From assembly GCA_963696105.1 (NCBI GenBank), contig CAVOIP010000005.1:124001-188000 (forward strand): DNA of 64,000 nt. The letters run 5' to 3'. The translations under genes and the position numbers were made by a program. The stretch is from CAVRTM01 sp963696105. Lineage in GTDB: Bacteria; Actinomycetota; Actinomycetes; Actinomycetales; Dermatophilaceae. Under the pieces are notes generated by a model. The model was not told where the DNA came from, did not search any database, and saw nothing but the letters and a program-made list of their open reading frames with translations. Of the stretch, positions 18,456-28,356 are shown piece after piece (position 1 is the stretch's first letter; each line of letters starts with the position of its first letter).

Positions 18456-19213
18456 AGGGCGCCGCCGAGGGTGACGCCGCCGTCGACGACGAGCGTCTGA
18501 CCGGTGATCCAGCTCGCGTCGCGCGAGAGCAGGAACGAGACGGCACCGGCCACGTCCTCCGGCACCCCCAGCCGCTTCATCGGGTACGCCGACGCCACCT
18601 CCTCCTCACGGCCCTCGTACAGGGCGCTGGCGAACTGGGTCTTGACCACGGCGGGGGCGACGGCGTTGACCCGGACCTGCGGGCCGAGCTGGTGACCGAG
18701 CTCGGTGGTGAGGTGGATCAGGGCGGCCTTGCTCACGGCGTACCAGCCGAGCATCCCGGTGGCGCCGAGGCCTGCGACGGAAGCGATGTTGACGACGGCT
18801 CCGCCGGGCACGTCCTGGGTGCCCAGACCGCCGGCGACGGCCTTCTGGGTCCAGCTGAAGGCACCGAGCACGTTGACCTCCAGGATCTTGCGGGCGGCGT
18901 CGACCCCGGTGTCGAGCATCGGCCCGTACGCCGGGTTGATACCCGCGTTGTTGACCAGGTAGTCCAACCGGCCGAAGGCCTCCTTGGCACGCTGGACCAC
19001 CTCGTCCTGGTGGGCCTCGTCGTCGGCGCGTCCGGCGATGCCCAGCGCGTGGCCTGGGCCGCCCAGCTCCGCCACCGCCTGCTCCAGCGCGTCGGCCTTG
19101 CGGCCGGTGAGCACGACCCTGCCGCCCTCCTGCACCAGCCGCCGGGCGATGCCCAGCCCGATGCCGCGGCTGGACCCGGTGACGATGGCGACCGTGTTGT
19201 CGTGGTGTCCCAC
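18452..19213 (-). CDS. SDR family oxidoreductase (FabG-like, operon gene 2)
   Basis: A 253-aa classical SDR: TGSSRGIGLGIARRL cofactor motif, NNAGINPAYGPM, the active-site region NIASVAGLG and YAVSKAAL (YxxxK), and the C-terminal SWITGQTLVVDGG typical of FabG-like enzymes. ATG start 19213; the 126-bp gap to the acyl-CoA dehydrogenase stop is the largest in the operon. Likely a 3-hydroxyacyl-CoA dehydrogenase in the same degradation pathway (inference). Confidence 0.9.
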   Translation of the reverse strand: MGHHDNTVAIVTGSSRGIGLGIARRLVQEGGRVVLTGRKADALEQAVAELGGPGHALGIAGRADDEAHQDEVVQRAKEAFGRLDYLVNNAGINPAYGPMLDTGVDAARKILEVNVLGAFSWTQKAVAGGLGTQDVPGGAVVNIASVAGLGATGMLGWYAVSKAALIHLTTELGHQLGPQVRVNAVAPAVVKTQFASALYEGREEEVASAYPMKRLGVPEDVAGAVSFLLSRDASWITGQTLVVDGGVTLGGAL

Positions 19214-19339
19214 GTGCTGCTCCTTCGTTGGTGCGGTGGCGGCCCAGGGCGCCCGGCGCCGCCACGGGCGGCGCGGACCCGGGGCCGAGTCGGCTCGTGT
19301 GCTCCGGCGCGCCCGGGCGGTTGGTGCGGCCCGTGCGGC

Positions 19340-20486
19340 TCAGAGGCCGAGGTCGCGACCGATGAGCTCCTTCATGATCTCGTTGGATCCGGCCCAGATC
19401 TTGGTGACGCGGGCGTCCCGCCAGGCGCGCGCGACCCGGTACTCGTTCATGTACCCGTAGCCGCCGTGCAGCTGCACGCAGGCGTCCAGCACGTCGTTCT
19501 GCACCTCCGCAGACCACCACTTGGCCTTCGCGGCGTCCACCGCGGTCAGCCGGCGCTCCTGGTGCGCGGCGACGCAGACGTCGACGTACGCCTGGGTGAC
19601 CTCGATCTTGGTCAGCAGCTCGGCGAGGAGGAACTTGTTGTGCTGGAAGGCGCCGATCGGCTGACCGAAGGCCTTGCGCTCCTTGGCGTAGGCGATGCGT
19701 CTCGACGAGGATCTGCTTCGCGTGGGCGGTGTTGGACACCGCGGCGCCGATGCGCTCCTGCGGCAGCCGCTCCATCATGGCGATGAAGCCCCGGTCCACC
19801 TCGCCGATGCGGTTGGCGTCGGGGACCCGCACGTCGGTGAAGAAGAGCTCGGCGGTGTCGGACTCCTCCTGGCCGACCTTGTCGAGCTTGCGGCCGCGCT
19901 CGAAGCCCGCCATGCCGGTCTCGACCCCGAACAGCGTGATGCCCTTGGCGCCCTTCTCCGGGGAGGTCCGCGCGGCCACCACGACCAGATCGGCCGAGTA
20001 GCCGTTGGTGATGAAGGTCTTGGAGCCGTTGAGGACCCAGTCGTCGCCGTCGCGGACCGCGGTGGTCTTCAGCGCCGCGAGGTCCGAGCCGCCGCTGGGC
20101 TCGGTCATGGCGATCGCGGTGACGATCTCGCCGGAGCAGAAGCCGGGCAGCCACCGCTGCTTCTGCTCCTCCGTGCCGAGGTCCACGAGGTACGGCGCGA
20201 CGCAGTCGGTGTGGATGCCGAAGCAGGAGGAGGCGGCGGCGGTGAACTTCGAGAGCTCCTCGGCGAGCACGGCGTTGAGGCGGAAGTCGCCGGCCTCGGA
20301 GCCGCCGTACTGCTCGGGCACCTCGAGTCCGAGCAGCCCCTGTGCGCCGGCCTCGAGCCAGACGTCACGGCCCATCGCCTTGTCCTTGAGGAAGTCCTCG
20401 GCGCGCGGCTTCAGGCTGCGCTCGACGAACTCGCGGGCGGTCTCGCGGAAGGCCTCGTGGTCGGGGCCGTAGACGTTGCGGGGCAT
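19340..20486 (-). CDS. Acyl-CoA dehydrogenase, broken by one frameshift near 19697
   Basis: FAD-dependent alpha,beta-dehydrogenation of acyl-CoA. The N-terminal part (20486 to about 19698) carries MTEPSGGSDL and the FAD-contacting FITNGYSADL. The C-terminal part, in another frame, carries AYAKERKAFGQPIG, QLHGGYGYMNEY and the terminal KIWAGSNEIMKELIGRDLGL. The position equivalent to MCAD Glu376 is Ala (WAG), so the catalytic base is probably the Glu in PQERIGAA, as in isovaleryl/long-chain types. The span is 382 codons plus one base, so one extra base around 19696-19699 explains everything. Start ATG 20486 follows GGAGGA and sits 16 bp from operator copy 2. Confidence 0.9.
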
Positions 20487-20502
20487 GACAGTCCTCCATT
20501 GA

Positions 20503-20518
20503 CTAAGCGCTTGCTTAG
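20503..20518. promoter_or_regulatory. TetR-type operator palindrome, copy 2
   Basis: CTAAGCGCTTGCTTAG, arms CTAAGC/GCTTAG, extended by one base on each side (A..T). It lies between the divergent acyl-CoA dehydrogenase (ATG 16 bp away) and the TetR gene (ATG 17 bp away), so one bound dimer could control both. It differs from copy 1 only in two central bases. Confidence 0.8.
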
Positions 20519-20535
20519 TCTCCGGCCCGTGGGGC

Positions 20536-21159
20536 ATGCTGTCAACCATGACGAGCACGGCCAGGTCACGCGGGGGCGAAGGCAGGGCTGCCGGCGCCGA
20601 TGCGGTCCAGCGGCTGATCGACGCCGCCGGCGAAGCGTTCGCGGACAAGGGGTTTCACGCCACGACCACGCGTGACATCGCCGCCCGGGCGCAGATGAGC
20701 CCGGCCGGGGTCTACGTGCACTTCGCCAGCAAGGAGGACCTGCTCTTCCACCTCAGCGAGCGCGGCCACCTCGTCGCCCTGGAGATCCTCGAGGAGGCCC
20801 GTGCGGGTGCGGACACCCCGCCGGCCCAGCTCGCCGCGATCGTCGGCGCGTTCGCGCGGTGGCACGCCGAGCACTTCCGGACGGCCCGGATCGTGCAGTA
20901 CGAGTTCCCGCACCTCTCCCCCGCCCACCGCGACCGCGTCCTCGGGCTGCGCAAGCGCCTGGACGCCGTGGTGCGCGAGGTCCTCGAGGCCGGCATCGCC
21001 AGCGGCGACTTCGACGTCGCCGACCTGCAGAGCACGACGCTCGCGCTGCAGTCGCTCACCGTGGACGTGGCCCGCTGGTACGAACCGGGAATCCGCCGCA
21101 CGCCGGAGTCGATCGGCGCGGCGTACGCCGACCTGGCCCTCCGCCTCGTCCGTCGCTGA
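20536..21159 (+). CDS. TetR/AcrR family transcriptional regulator
   Basis: A 207-aa repressor-type regulator. The N-terminal HTH spans about 22-68 with AFADKGFHATTTRDIAARAQMSPAGVYVHFASKEDLL split over the helix-turn-helix; the C-terminal helical domain is a ligand pocket (probably an acyl-CoA, inferred from neighbours). ATG 20536 is used; ATG 20548 (MTSTARS) is a plausible alternative and neither has a strong Shine-Dalgarno sequence. Divergent from the acyl-CoA dehydrogenase operon with the operator between them; likely autoregulated and the regulator of both operator copies. Confidence 0.9.
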   Translation: MLSTMTSTARSRGGEGRAAGADAVQRLIDAAGEAFADKGFHATTTRDIAARAQMSPAGVYVHFASKEDLLFHLSERGHLVALEILEEARAGADTPPAQLAAIVGAFARWHAEHFRTARIVQYEFPHLSPAHRDRVLGLRKRLDAVVREVLEAGIASGDFDVADLQSTTLALQSLTVDVARWYEPGIRRTPESIGAAYADLALRLVRR

Positions 21160-21182
21160 CCGCTCGCTCCACCCGGCCGGAC

Positions 21183-21222
21183 GCCTCCCGCCGACTCCTG
21201 CTGCCCCGGCTGGACGGGAGGC
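21183..21222. terminator. Possible hairpin terminator
   Basis: GCCTCCCG (21183-21190) and CGGGAGGC (21215-21222) form an 8-bp perfect stem with a 24-nt loop between the TetR and PucR stops (convergent genes). Loop length makes this weaker than the other terminators. Confidence 0.35.
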
Positions 21223-21264
21223 CGCTGCCCTCTCGCTCCCCGACCGTCCGCCGTGCGCAGGGCA

Positions 21265-22779
21265 TCACTCCGGCGGCGACGCCGGCTCGGCGGTCGAGGG
21301 TCGTCGGTCCCGGGCCTGCAGCGCCAGCCACAGCTCGTAGCGCGCCCTCGGCTCGGCCAGCGGCCGCCCCGTCACCGCCTCGGCCCGGTCGAGCCGGTTG
21401 CGCACGGTGTGCCGGTGCACGCCGAGCCGTCGGGCGGTCTCATCGGCCGAGCCGCCGAGCTCCAGCCACGTCGCGAGGGTGTGCAGGAGGGTGCCGCTGC
21501 GGTCGGCCTGCTCCAGCGGTCGCAGCACCGCGTCGGCGAAGCCACCGAGGACGCCGTCGTCGGCGAGGGACAGCAGCAGCCCGACGCTGGCCAGCTCGGC
21601 CGCCTCCACGACACGACCCGACCGTCGGCTCGCCGCCACGGCCGAGCGCGCCTCCCGCACCGAGGCCGACGCCAGGTGAGCGGACACGACCGGCCCGACG
21701 CCGGCCGGCAGACCCCGGGCGAACCGTGCCAGCAGCGCCGGGGCGTCCACCTCCTCCACCGCGAGCGCCTCGACCAGCCCCTCGTGCACGCGGACGAGGC
21801 CGCCCGGCAGGGCCAGCGCCAGGTCGGCGGCGACCTCGGTCGAGTCCCCGGCGCCGGGCTCGACGGCCAGCCCCCGGACGCGGGCCGGGAGCCCGGCGAC
21901 GGCCAGCAGGTGCGCGGCCTGGGACGGGGCAACCCCCGGGGCCAGGATCCGGCGCAGCGCGCCGGCGCGCTCACGGCGGCGGTCGGCTCCCAGCAGGTGC
22001 CGGCGCTCCAGCTCCAGCGACAGCAGCGACACCATGCCCTGCAGCACCAGGCGGTCGGCACCGTCACCGGCGCCGGAGACCGCGAGCAGCCCCCGGACCC
22101 GTCGCGCCCCCAGCGGCTGCAGGCGCACGGTGCCGGCAGCGGTGCCGACCGAGGCGCTGGCACGCAGACCCCGCTCGAGCAGGTCCTCGGCCAGCGGTGC
22201 GGCCGCCGCGACCAGGTGCTCGGCGCCCTCACCGGCCGAGGTGAGCAGCCGTCCGGCCGCATCCAGCACGGCGGCGGCACCGTTGGCCGCGGCCCAGACG
22301 CCCAGCAGGCCCTCGATACCGCCGTTGGCCGCCGCCGCGGCGGTGAGCGCGCGGTGCTGGTTCACCGCCGCCTCCAACCCAGCCCGTTCGGCCGCCGCCC
22401 GTGCTGCGAACACCGCCTTCGTGACGGCGATGAACGGCACGTCGCCGGGCACCGCCAGCAACGGGACGCCCTGCTGGCGACCCGCGTCGACCATCGCCGC
22501 CGGCGCCTCCTGGAAGGGCAGCTCGGAGCCGAGGCCGACCGCCAGTGCGGCGACCCCCGCGCCGGCCGCCTCGGCCACCCACCTGCGCTGTCGGCGGGCG
22601 TCGGCGCCCACCTGCAGGCCGACCGTCATCAGCAGCTCGCCCCCCTGCAGCCAGGCCCCCGGCAGTGCCAGCTCGCTCACGTGCGCGGCCTCGATCACGC
22701 GGTCGTGGCCGATGCCTCCGGTGGTGTCGACCAGGTGCAGGGCGGGGTCGGCGAGCAGCTGCCCCACGGTCACGGTCAC
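21265..22779 (-). CDS. PucR-family transcriptional regulator
   Basis: A 504-aa regulator with the PucR N-terminal domain (about 5-125; VTVGQLLADPALHLV start and LAVPGDVPFIAVTKAVF end), a middle GAF-like/CdaR region, and a C-terminal HTH_30 near 430-485 with GGSADETARRLGVHRHTVRNR. PucR proteins activate purine or other nitrogen-compound catabolism. Start GTG 22779 (GTG 22773 alternative). It is divergent from the NTF2/permease/cyclase operon, 114 bp away, and is the obvious candidate regulator. Confidence 0.92.
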   Translation of the reverse strand: MTVTVGQLLADPALHLVDTTGGIGHDRVIEAAHVSELALPGAWLQGGELLMTVGLQVGADARRQRRWVAEAAGAGVAALAVGLGSELPFQEAPAAMVDAGRQQGVPLLAVPGDVPFIAVTKAVFAARAAAERAGLEAAVNQHRALTAAAAANGGIEGLLGVWAAANGAAAVLDAAGRLLTSAGEGAEHLVAAAAPLAEDLLERGLRASASVGTAAGTVRLQPLGARRVRGLLAVSGAGDGADRLVLQGMVSLLSLELERRHLLGADRRRERAGALRRILAPGVAPSQAAHLLAVAGLPARVRGLAVEPGAGDSTEVAADLALALPGGLVRVHEGLVEALAVEEVDAPALLARFARGLPAGVGPVVSAHLASASVREARSAVAASRRSGRVVEAAELASVGLLLSLADDGVLGGFADAVLRPLEQADRSGTLLHTLATWLELGGSADETARRLGVHRHTVRNRLDRAEAVTGRPLAEPRARYELWLALQARDRRPSTAEPASPPE

Positions 22780-22893
22780 GAAGCACCCCTGGACGCCATG
22801 TCCAGATCATGCCCGACTCCTGGACGTCGGGTCGATGGCGCTCCCTCCACGCCGACCCCTAGCGTCGACCCATCCAACCGAGGAGACCCCCGC

Positions 22894-23328
22894 ATGCCCG
22901 ATCGCTCCCTGCCACCGCTCGACGAGGCCGACGCCCTGTCGGCGCTCGACGCCCTCGTCGAGGCCTTCTCCCGCACCGACACCACGGCGTACTTCGCGTG
23001 CCTGGCGCCCGAGGCGACGTTCCTGTTCCACAGCGAGCCCGAGGTCATCGCGGGACGTGCGGCGTACCGGGCTCTGTGGGACTCCTGGGTGACGGAGGGC
23101 TGGCGCGTGGTGGGGTGCGACAGCAGCGACCGGCAGGTGCAGCTGCTCGGCAGCGCCGCTGTCGTGACGCACCGGGTGCGGACGACCATCCGCACCCCCG
23201 AGGGCGAGCAGCGGCTCGACGAGCGGGAGACCGTCGTCGTGGCCCGCGGCGACGACGACGTCGTCCGCGTCGTGCACGAGCACCTGTCCGTCACTCCTTC
23301 CCCGAAGACCGGGAAGGTCGGGTCCTGA
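22894..23328 (+). CDS. NTF2-like / SnoaL-type nuclear transport factor 2 family protein
   Basis: A 144-aa cone-fold protein. The order DALVEAFSRTDTTAYFACLAPEA, FLFHSEPEVIAGRAAYRALW and a beta-rich end resembles the SnoaL/DUF4440 group. Catalytic function cannot be assigned. ATG 22894 is preceded by GAGGAGACCCCC. Its TGA (23326-23328) overlaps the only in-frame candidate start (CTG 23325) of the permease, so it is first in a coupled three-gene operon. Confidence 0.85.
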   Translation: MPDRSLPPLDEADALSALDALVEAFSRTDTTAYFACLAPEATFLFHSEPEVIAGRAAYRALWDSWVTEGWRVVGCDSSDRQVQLLGSAAVVTHRVRTTIRTPEGEQRLDERETVVVARGDDDVVRVVHEHLSVTPSPKTGKVGS

Positions 23329-24884
23329 GCCAGGAGCAGACCGCCACCGCGCCGGTCCCCGTCGGGACGGCGTCGTCGTCGATCACCGAGGTCGAGACCT
23401 ACGGCGTCGAGCAGATCCCCGACGCGGACCGCAGCGCCCGGCCGCTGGACCTGTTCCGGGTCTGTTTCGGCGGCGCCAACACCTTCGCCACCAGCGTGCT
23501 CGGCGCGTTCCCGATCCTGTTCGGGCTCTCGTTCTGGCAGGGCGCGGCCGCCACGGTCGTCGGCCTCGTCCTCGGCGCGCTCGTGCTCGCCCCGATGGCG
23601 GTGTTCGGACCCGTCAACGGCACGAACAACGCGGTCAGCTCCAGCGCCCACCTGGGCGTGCACGGGCGGGTGGTCGGCTCGTTCCTGTCGCTGCTGACCG
23701 CCGTGGCTTTCTTCAGCATCTCGGTCTGGAGCTCCGGTGACGCGCTCGTCGGCGGCGCCCACCGCCTGGTGGGACTGCCGCAGACCACCCCGGTCTACGC
23801 CGTGGCGTACGGCGTCTTCGCCATGCTCGTGCTCGTGGTCTGCGTCTACGGTTTCCGCTTCATGCTGTTCGTCAACAAGATCGCGGTCGCCGCCGCCAGC
23901 GCGCTCTTCCTCCTCGGGATCTTCGCGTTCGCCGGCGACTTCAACCCGTCGTACGCAGGGGTGTTCACGCCGCAGGCGGACGCGGCCACCACCGCGCTGT
24001 TCTGGCCTTCCTTCATCGGTGCCGCCCTGATCGTCCTGTCCAACCCGGTGTCCTTCGGGGCGTTCCTCGGCGACTGGTCGCGCTACATCCCGGCCGACAC
24101 GCCCCGCCGCAAGGTCATGGGCGCCGCCTTTCTGGCTCAGATCGCGACGATCGTGCCGTTCGGCTTCGGCCTGGTGACCGCCTCGATCATCGCCGCCAAG
24201 GCCCCGACCTACCTCGACGCTGCTGCGCCCAACTACGTCGGTGGGCTGCTCGCGGTCTCGCCCGGGTGGTACTTCCTGCCGCTGTGCCTGATCGCGCTGA
24301 TCGGTGGCATGTCGACCGGCACGACCTCCCTCTACGGCACGGGCCTGGACTTCTCCAGCGTCTTCCCGCGCTTCAACCGGGTCCAGGCGACGCTCTTCAT
24401 CGGCGCGCTGTCGGTCGCGTTCATCTTCGTCGGACGGTTCGCGCTCAACCTGGTGCAGAGCATCTCGACGTTCGCCGTGCTGATCATCACCTGTACGGCG
24501 CCGTGGATGGTCGTGATGATGCTCGGCTTCGTCACCCGCCGTGGCTGGTACGACCCCGACGCGCTGCAGGTGTTCAACCGTCGGCAGCGCGGTGGCCGCT
24601 ACTGGTTCAACCACGGCTGGAACTGGCGTGGCCTGTCGGCGTGGCTGCTCAGCGCGGCGCTCGGCCTGCTGTTCACCAACATCCCGGGGCAGTTCGTCGG
24701 GCCGCTGGGCAACCTCGCCGGCGGCGCCGACATCAGCCTGCCCCTCTCCCTCGGGGTGGCGGCCGTGCTCTACCTGTCGCTGCTCTGGGTCTTCCCGGAG
24801 CCGCGGGCGGTGCACGGCCCGCGTGGTCCGTTCCTGACGCGTGCGGTCGCGGCACCGGTCGCCCCGATCACCAGGGAGCGCTGA
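23325..24884 (+). CDS. NCS1-family purine/cytosine (nucleobase) permease
   Basis: A 519-aa nucleobase:cation symporter-1 with about 12 membrane segments, including CFGGANTFATSVLGAFPI (TM1), FGPVNGTNNAVSSSAH, and SNPVSFGAFLGDWSRYIP, a signature of the CodB/PucI-like group. A soluble leader with GVEQIPDADRSARPLDLF precedes TM1. No in-frame ATG, GTG or TTG exists before TM1. CTG at 23325, overlapping the NTF2 stop as CTGA and preceded by GGGAAGG, is the best start. The next possible GTG would delete most of TM1. Cotranscribed with the cyclase gene 3 bp downstream. Confidence 0.9.
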   Translation: MSQEQTATAPVPVGTASSSITEVETYGVEQIPDADRSARPLDLFRVCFGGANTFATSVLGAFPILFGLSFWQGAAATVVGLVLGALVLAPMAVFGPVNGTNNAVSSSAHLGVHGRVVGSFLSLLTAVAFFSISVWSSGDALVGGAHRLVGLPQTTPVYAVAYGVFAMLVLVVCVYGFRFMLFVNKIAVAAASALFLLGIFAFAGDFNPSYAGVFTPQADAATTALFWPSFIGAALIVLSNPVSFGAFLGDWSRYIPADTPRRKVMGAAFLAQIATIVPFGFGLVTASIIAAKAPTYLDAAAPNYVGGLLAVSPGWYFLPLCLIALIGGMSTGTTSLYGTGLDFSSVFPRFNRVQATLFIGALSVAFIFVGRFALNLVQSISTFAVLIITCTAPWMVVMMLGFVTRRGWYDPDALQVFNRRQRGGRYWFNHGWNWRGLSAWLLSAALGLLFTNIPGQFVGPLGNLAGGADISLPLSLGVAAVLYLSLLWVFPEPRAVHGPRGPFLTRAVAAPVAPITRER

Positions 24885-24887
24885 CCC

Positions 24888-25562
24888 GTGGCCGGTCCGG
24901 TGCTGCACGACCTGTCCCACCCGCTGCGGTCCGGGATGCCGGTCTACCCCGGGGACCCGCACGTCGCGATCGCGCCCGCGCTGACCGTCGCCGGCGAGGG
25001 GGTCAACGTGCTCGGGCTGCACCTCGGTTCGCAGTCCGGGACGCACGTCGACGCGCCGTACCACGTCGACGACGCGCTGCCCGACCTCGACGCCCTGCCG
25101 CTGGAGCGGTTCGTGGGACGAGCCGTGCTGCTGGACGCACGCGCCGCCGACCCCCGCCAGGAGCTGCCGGCCTCGGCGCTCGACCCGGTGGCCGACCGGC
25201 TCGGCCCCGGCATCGTGCTGCTCGTGGTGACGGGCTGGTCGCGGCACTGGGGCTCGCCGGCGTACGTGGAGCACCCCTTCCTGTCCCCCGGGCTGGCTCG
25301 GCGCATCATCGACCTCGGCGTGCTGACGGTGGGCATCGACGCCCTCAGCGTCGACGCGACCCCAGCCGACGAGGCGACCGGGCTGCCGAGCCACCAGGTG
25401 CTGTGCGGGAGCCACGCCGTCATCGCCGAGAACCTCACCGCGCTCGGACCCCTGCTGGCCGCCCAGGACGCCGGGCTCGCGGTCGAGGTCAGCCTGCTGC
25501 CGCTGCGGATCGAGCACGGCGACGGCGCGCCGGTCCGCGCCGTCGCCACCGTCCGCGGCTGA
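24888..25562 (+). CDS. Cyclase family protein (metal-dependent amidohydrolase, kynurenine-formamidase-like fold)
   Basis: A 224-aa putative cyclase (PF04199 family). The metal-binding signature SGTHVDAPYHVD (HxGTHxDxPxH form) is at about residues 44-55, preceded by LSHPLRSGMPVYPGDP. A distal TGLPSHQVLC block supplies the second His region. Such enzymes hydrolyse formamides or cyclic amides such as isatin. Operon position after a nucleobase-type permease and beside PucR suggests hydrolysis of an imported N-heterocycle (inference). Start GTG 24888. Confidence 0.9.
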   Translation: MAGPVLHDLSHPLRSGMPVYPGDPHVAIAPALTVAGEGVNVLGLHLGSQSGTHVDAPYHVDDALPDLDALPLERFVGRAVLLDARAADPRQELPASALDPVADRLGPGIVLLVVTGWSRHWGSPAYVEHPFLSPGLARRIIDLGVLTVGIDALSVDATPADEATGLPSHQVLCGSHAVIAENLTALGPLLAAQDAGLAVEVSLLPLRIEHGDGAPVRAVATVRG

Positions 25563-25575
25563 CCACCCCCGAGGT

Positions 25576-25616
25576 GGCCGAAGGCCGGCGTGCCCGGTGC
25601 ACGCCGGCCTTCGGCC
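25576..25616. terminator. Strong bidirectional terminator
   Basis: A perfect 18-bp inverted repeat, 25576-25593 against 25599-25616, with a 5-nt loop, lies between the convergent cyclase gene and ettA. It is 13 bp after the cyclase stop and 16 bp beyond the ettA stop. Confidence 0.9.
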
Positions 25617-25631
25617 AGATCCCGACCGAGG

Positions 25632-27315
<1,684 letters not shown>

Positions 27316-27458
27316 GGTGCTCAGGCTATCTGCCCGCGGCGCTCCCGTTGAATTCCGTGCTCCCGTCCGGCATGGAACCGCACGTCACCCCACGGCATCG
27401 GCCGTCGGCTGTGTGCACCGGGCCCCGGCGCACGCCCCTACCTCCAGAAGGCCGCGCC

Positions 27459-27479
27459 GGGACCCGGGACCCGGGTCCC
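27459..27479. terminator. Weak hairpin after ssb
   Basis: Three 7-mers, GGGACCC, GGGACCC and GGGTCCC, follow the ssb stop on the minus strand; the first and third can pair around the middle one. No T-tract is visible. Confidence 0.3.
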
Positions 27480-27483
27480 GAGG

Positions 27484-28128
27484 TCAGGAGGCGCCGGCGC
27501 CGACGACCTCGTAGGCGTCCGTGTCGGCTGCGTCGACGTCGAACCCGCCGGCCTCCGGCTGGACGTCGTCGCCCGCGTCGGCCGCCGGCTGCAGACCGTA
27601 CGGCGCGCCCTCGTCGTCGCGGGCCTCGTCGTCGCGGGCCTCGTCGTCGCGGGGCTCGTCGTCGTGGGCCTCGTCGTCGGCCTCGTTGCCGCCGCCGGAG
27701 CCGTCGAGCGCCTCCCCCGCCTGCTGCACGGCCGGGTCAGCCAGCCGGTCGTGCTGCTCCAGCTGCGGCCGAGCCACCCGGATGAACGTGGACTGACCAC
27801 GGGTGAGGTCGTGACCGACGTTGTAGGCGTCGATCTCCACGGTCGTGCCCGTCCGCTCCCCGTTGGTCCACTGGTTGATCCGCATCCGGCCGTAGACGAC
27901 CACCGGGTGCCCCTTCTCCAGCGAGTTGGCCAGGTTGATGCCCAGCGACCGGAACGCCGTCACGTTGACGAAGTTGGTCCCCGCGTCGATGTACTCGCCC
28001 GTCTTGTGGTCCACCCGGCGTACGTTGGACGCCACCCGGAAGGTCACGAACGGCACGTCGGCGCGCGTCCTGCGGACCTGCGGGTCGCCCACGACGTTCC
28101 CGGAGATCGTCACGTAGGTCTCGTTCAT
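27484..28128 (-). CDS. ssb: Single-stranded DNA-binding protein, with acidic repeat tail
   Basis: A 214-aa OB-fold SSB used in replication, repair or recombination. The OB fold spans about 1-115 (MNETYVTISGNVVGDPQVRR, then GHPVVVYGRMRINQW). The tail is acidic and contains a DDEARDDEARDDE-type repeat, but it ends VVGAGAS and lacks the usual acidic DDxPF tip that recruits partner proteins, so this looks like a paralog rather than the main replicative SSB. ATG 28128 (preceded by GAGGTG) was chosen; an in-frame ATG at 28155 would add nine residues. No rpsF/rpsR neighbours, which supports paralog status. Confidence 0.9.
   Translation of the reverse strand: MNETYVTISGNVVGDPQVRRTRADVPFVTFRVASNVRRVDHKTGEYIDAGTNFVNVTAFRSLGINLANSLEKGHPVVVYGRMRINQWTNGERTGTTVEIDAYNVGHDLTRGQSTFIRVARPQLEQHDRLADPAVQQAGEALDGSGGGNEADDEAHDDEPRDDEARDDEARDDEGAPYGLQPAADAGDDVQPEAGGFDVDAADTDAYEVVGAGAS
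27608..27682. repeat. 15-bp tandem repeat inside ssb tail (5 units)
   Basis: Five near-identical 15-bp units (consensus gcctcgtcgtcgcgg) encode the Asp/Glu/Arg repeats of the SSB C-terminal tail. Unit length is a multiple of three, so copy-number change keeps frame. Confidence 0.85.
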
Positions 28129-28325
28129 CCCCAACACCTCATCTGTCTCGGCCATGTGCCCGCCACGACGGCGGGTGTTCCCAGAGTCGGTATGCCGCCC
28201 CGCCCCGGCCAGCGCGCGGCCGTGCGGTGTGGACCGTGGGACGAGCGGTCGCCGACCTGTGGACAGCGACGCCGGTCGTCGCCGCCCACAGCAGAGCCCG
28301 GGGGCCGGGCGCCGGGCCCGCAGAA

Positions 28326-28348
28326 CCACCAGGCCTGCCGGCAGGTGG
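28326..28348. terminator. Hairpin downstream of the dynamin-like operon
   Basis: CCACC (28326-28330) and GGTGG (28344-28348) flank a CCTG-CCGG-CAGG palindrome just after the stop of the second dynamin-like gene on the minus strand. Compact GC stem, no T-tract. Confidence 0.4.
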
Positions 28349-28356
28349 GGCGCCGG

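Noticed and set aside
22776..25517. A 913-codon minus-strand frame
   Set aside because: Antisense of the NTF2/permease/cyclase operon, which has clear protein families; composition is Arg/Asp/Gly low complexity.
27608..27682. Regular 15-bp repeats as a CRISPR array
   Set aside because: No unique spacers; units are head to tail and code for an in-frame protein tail.
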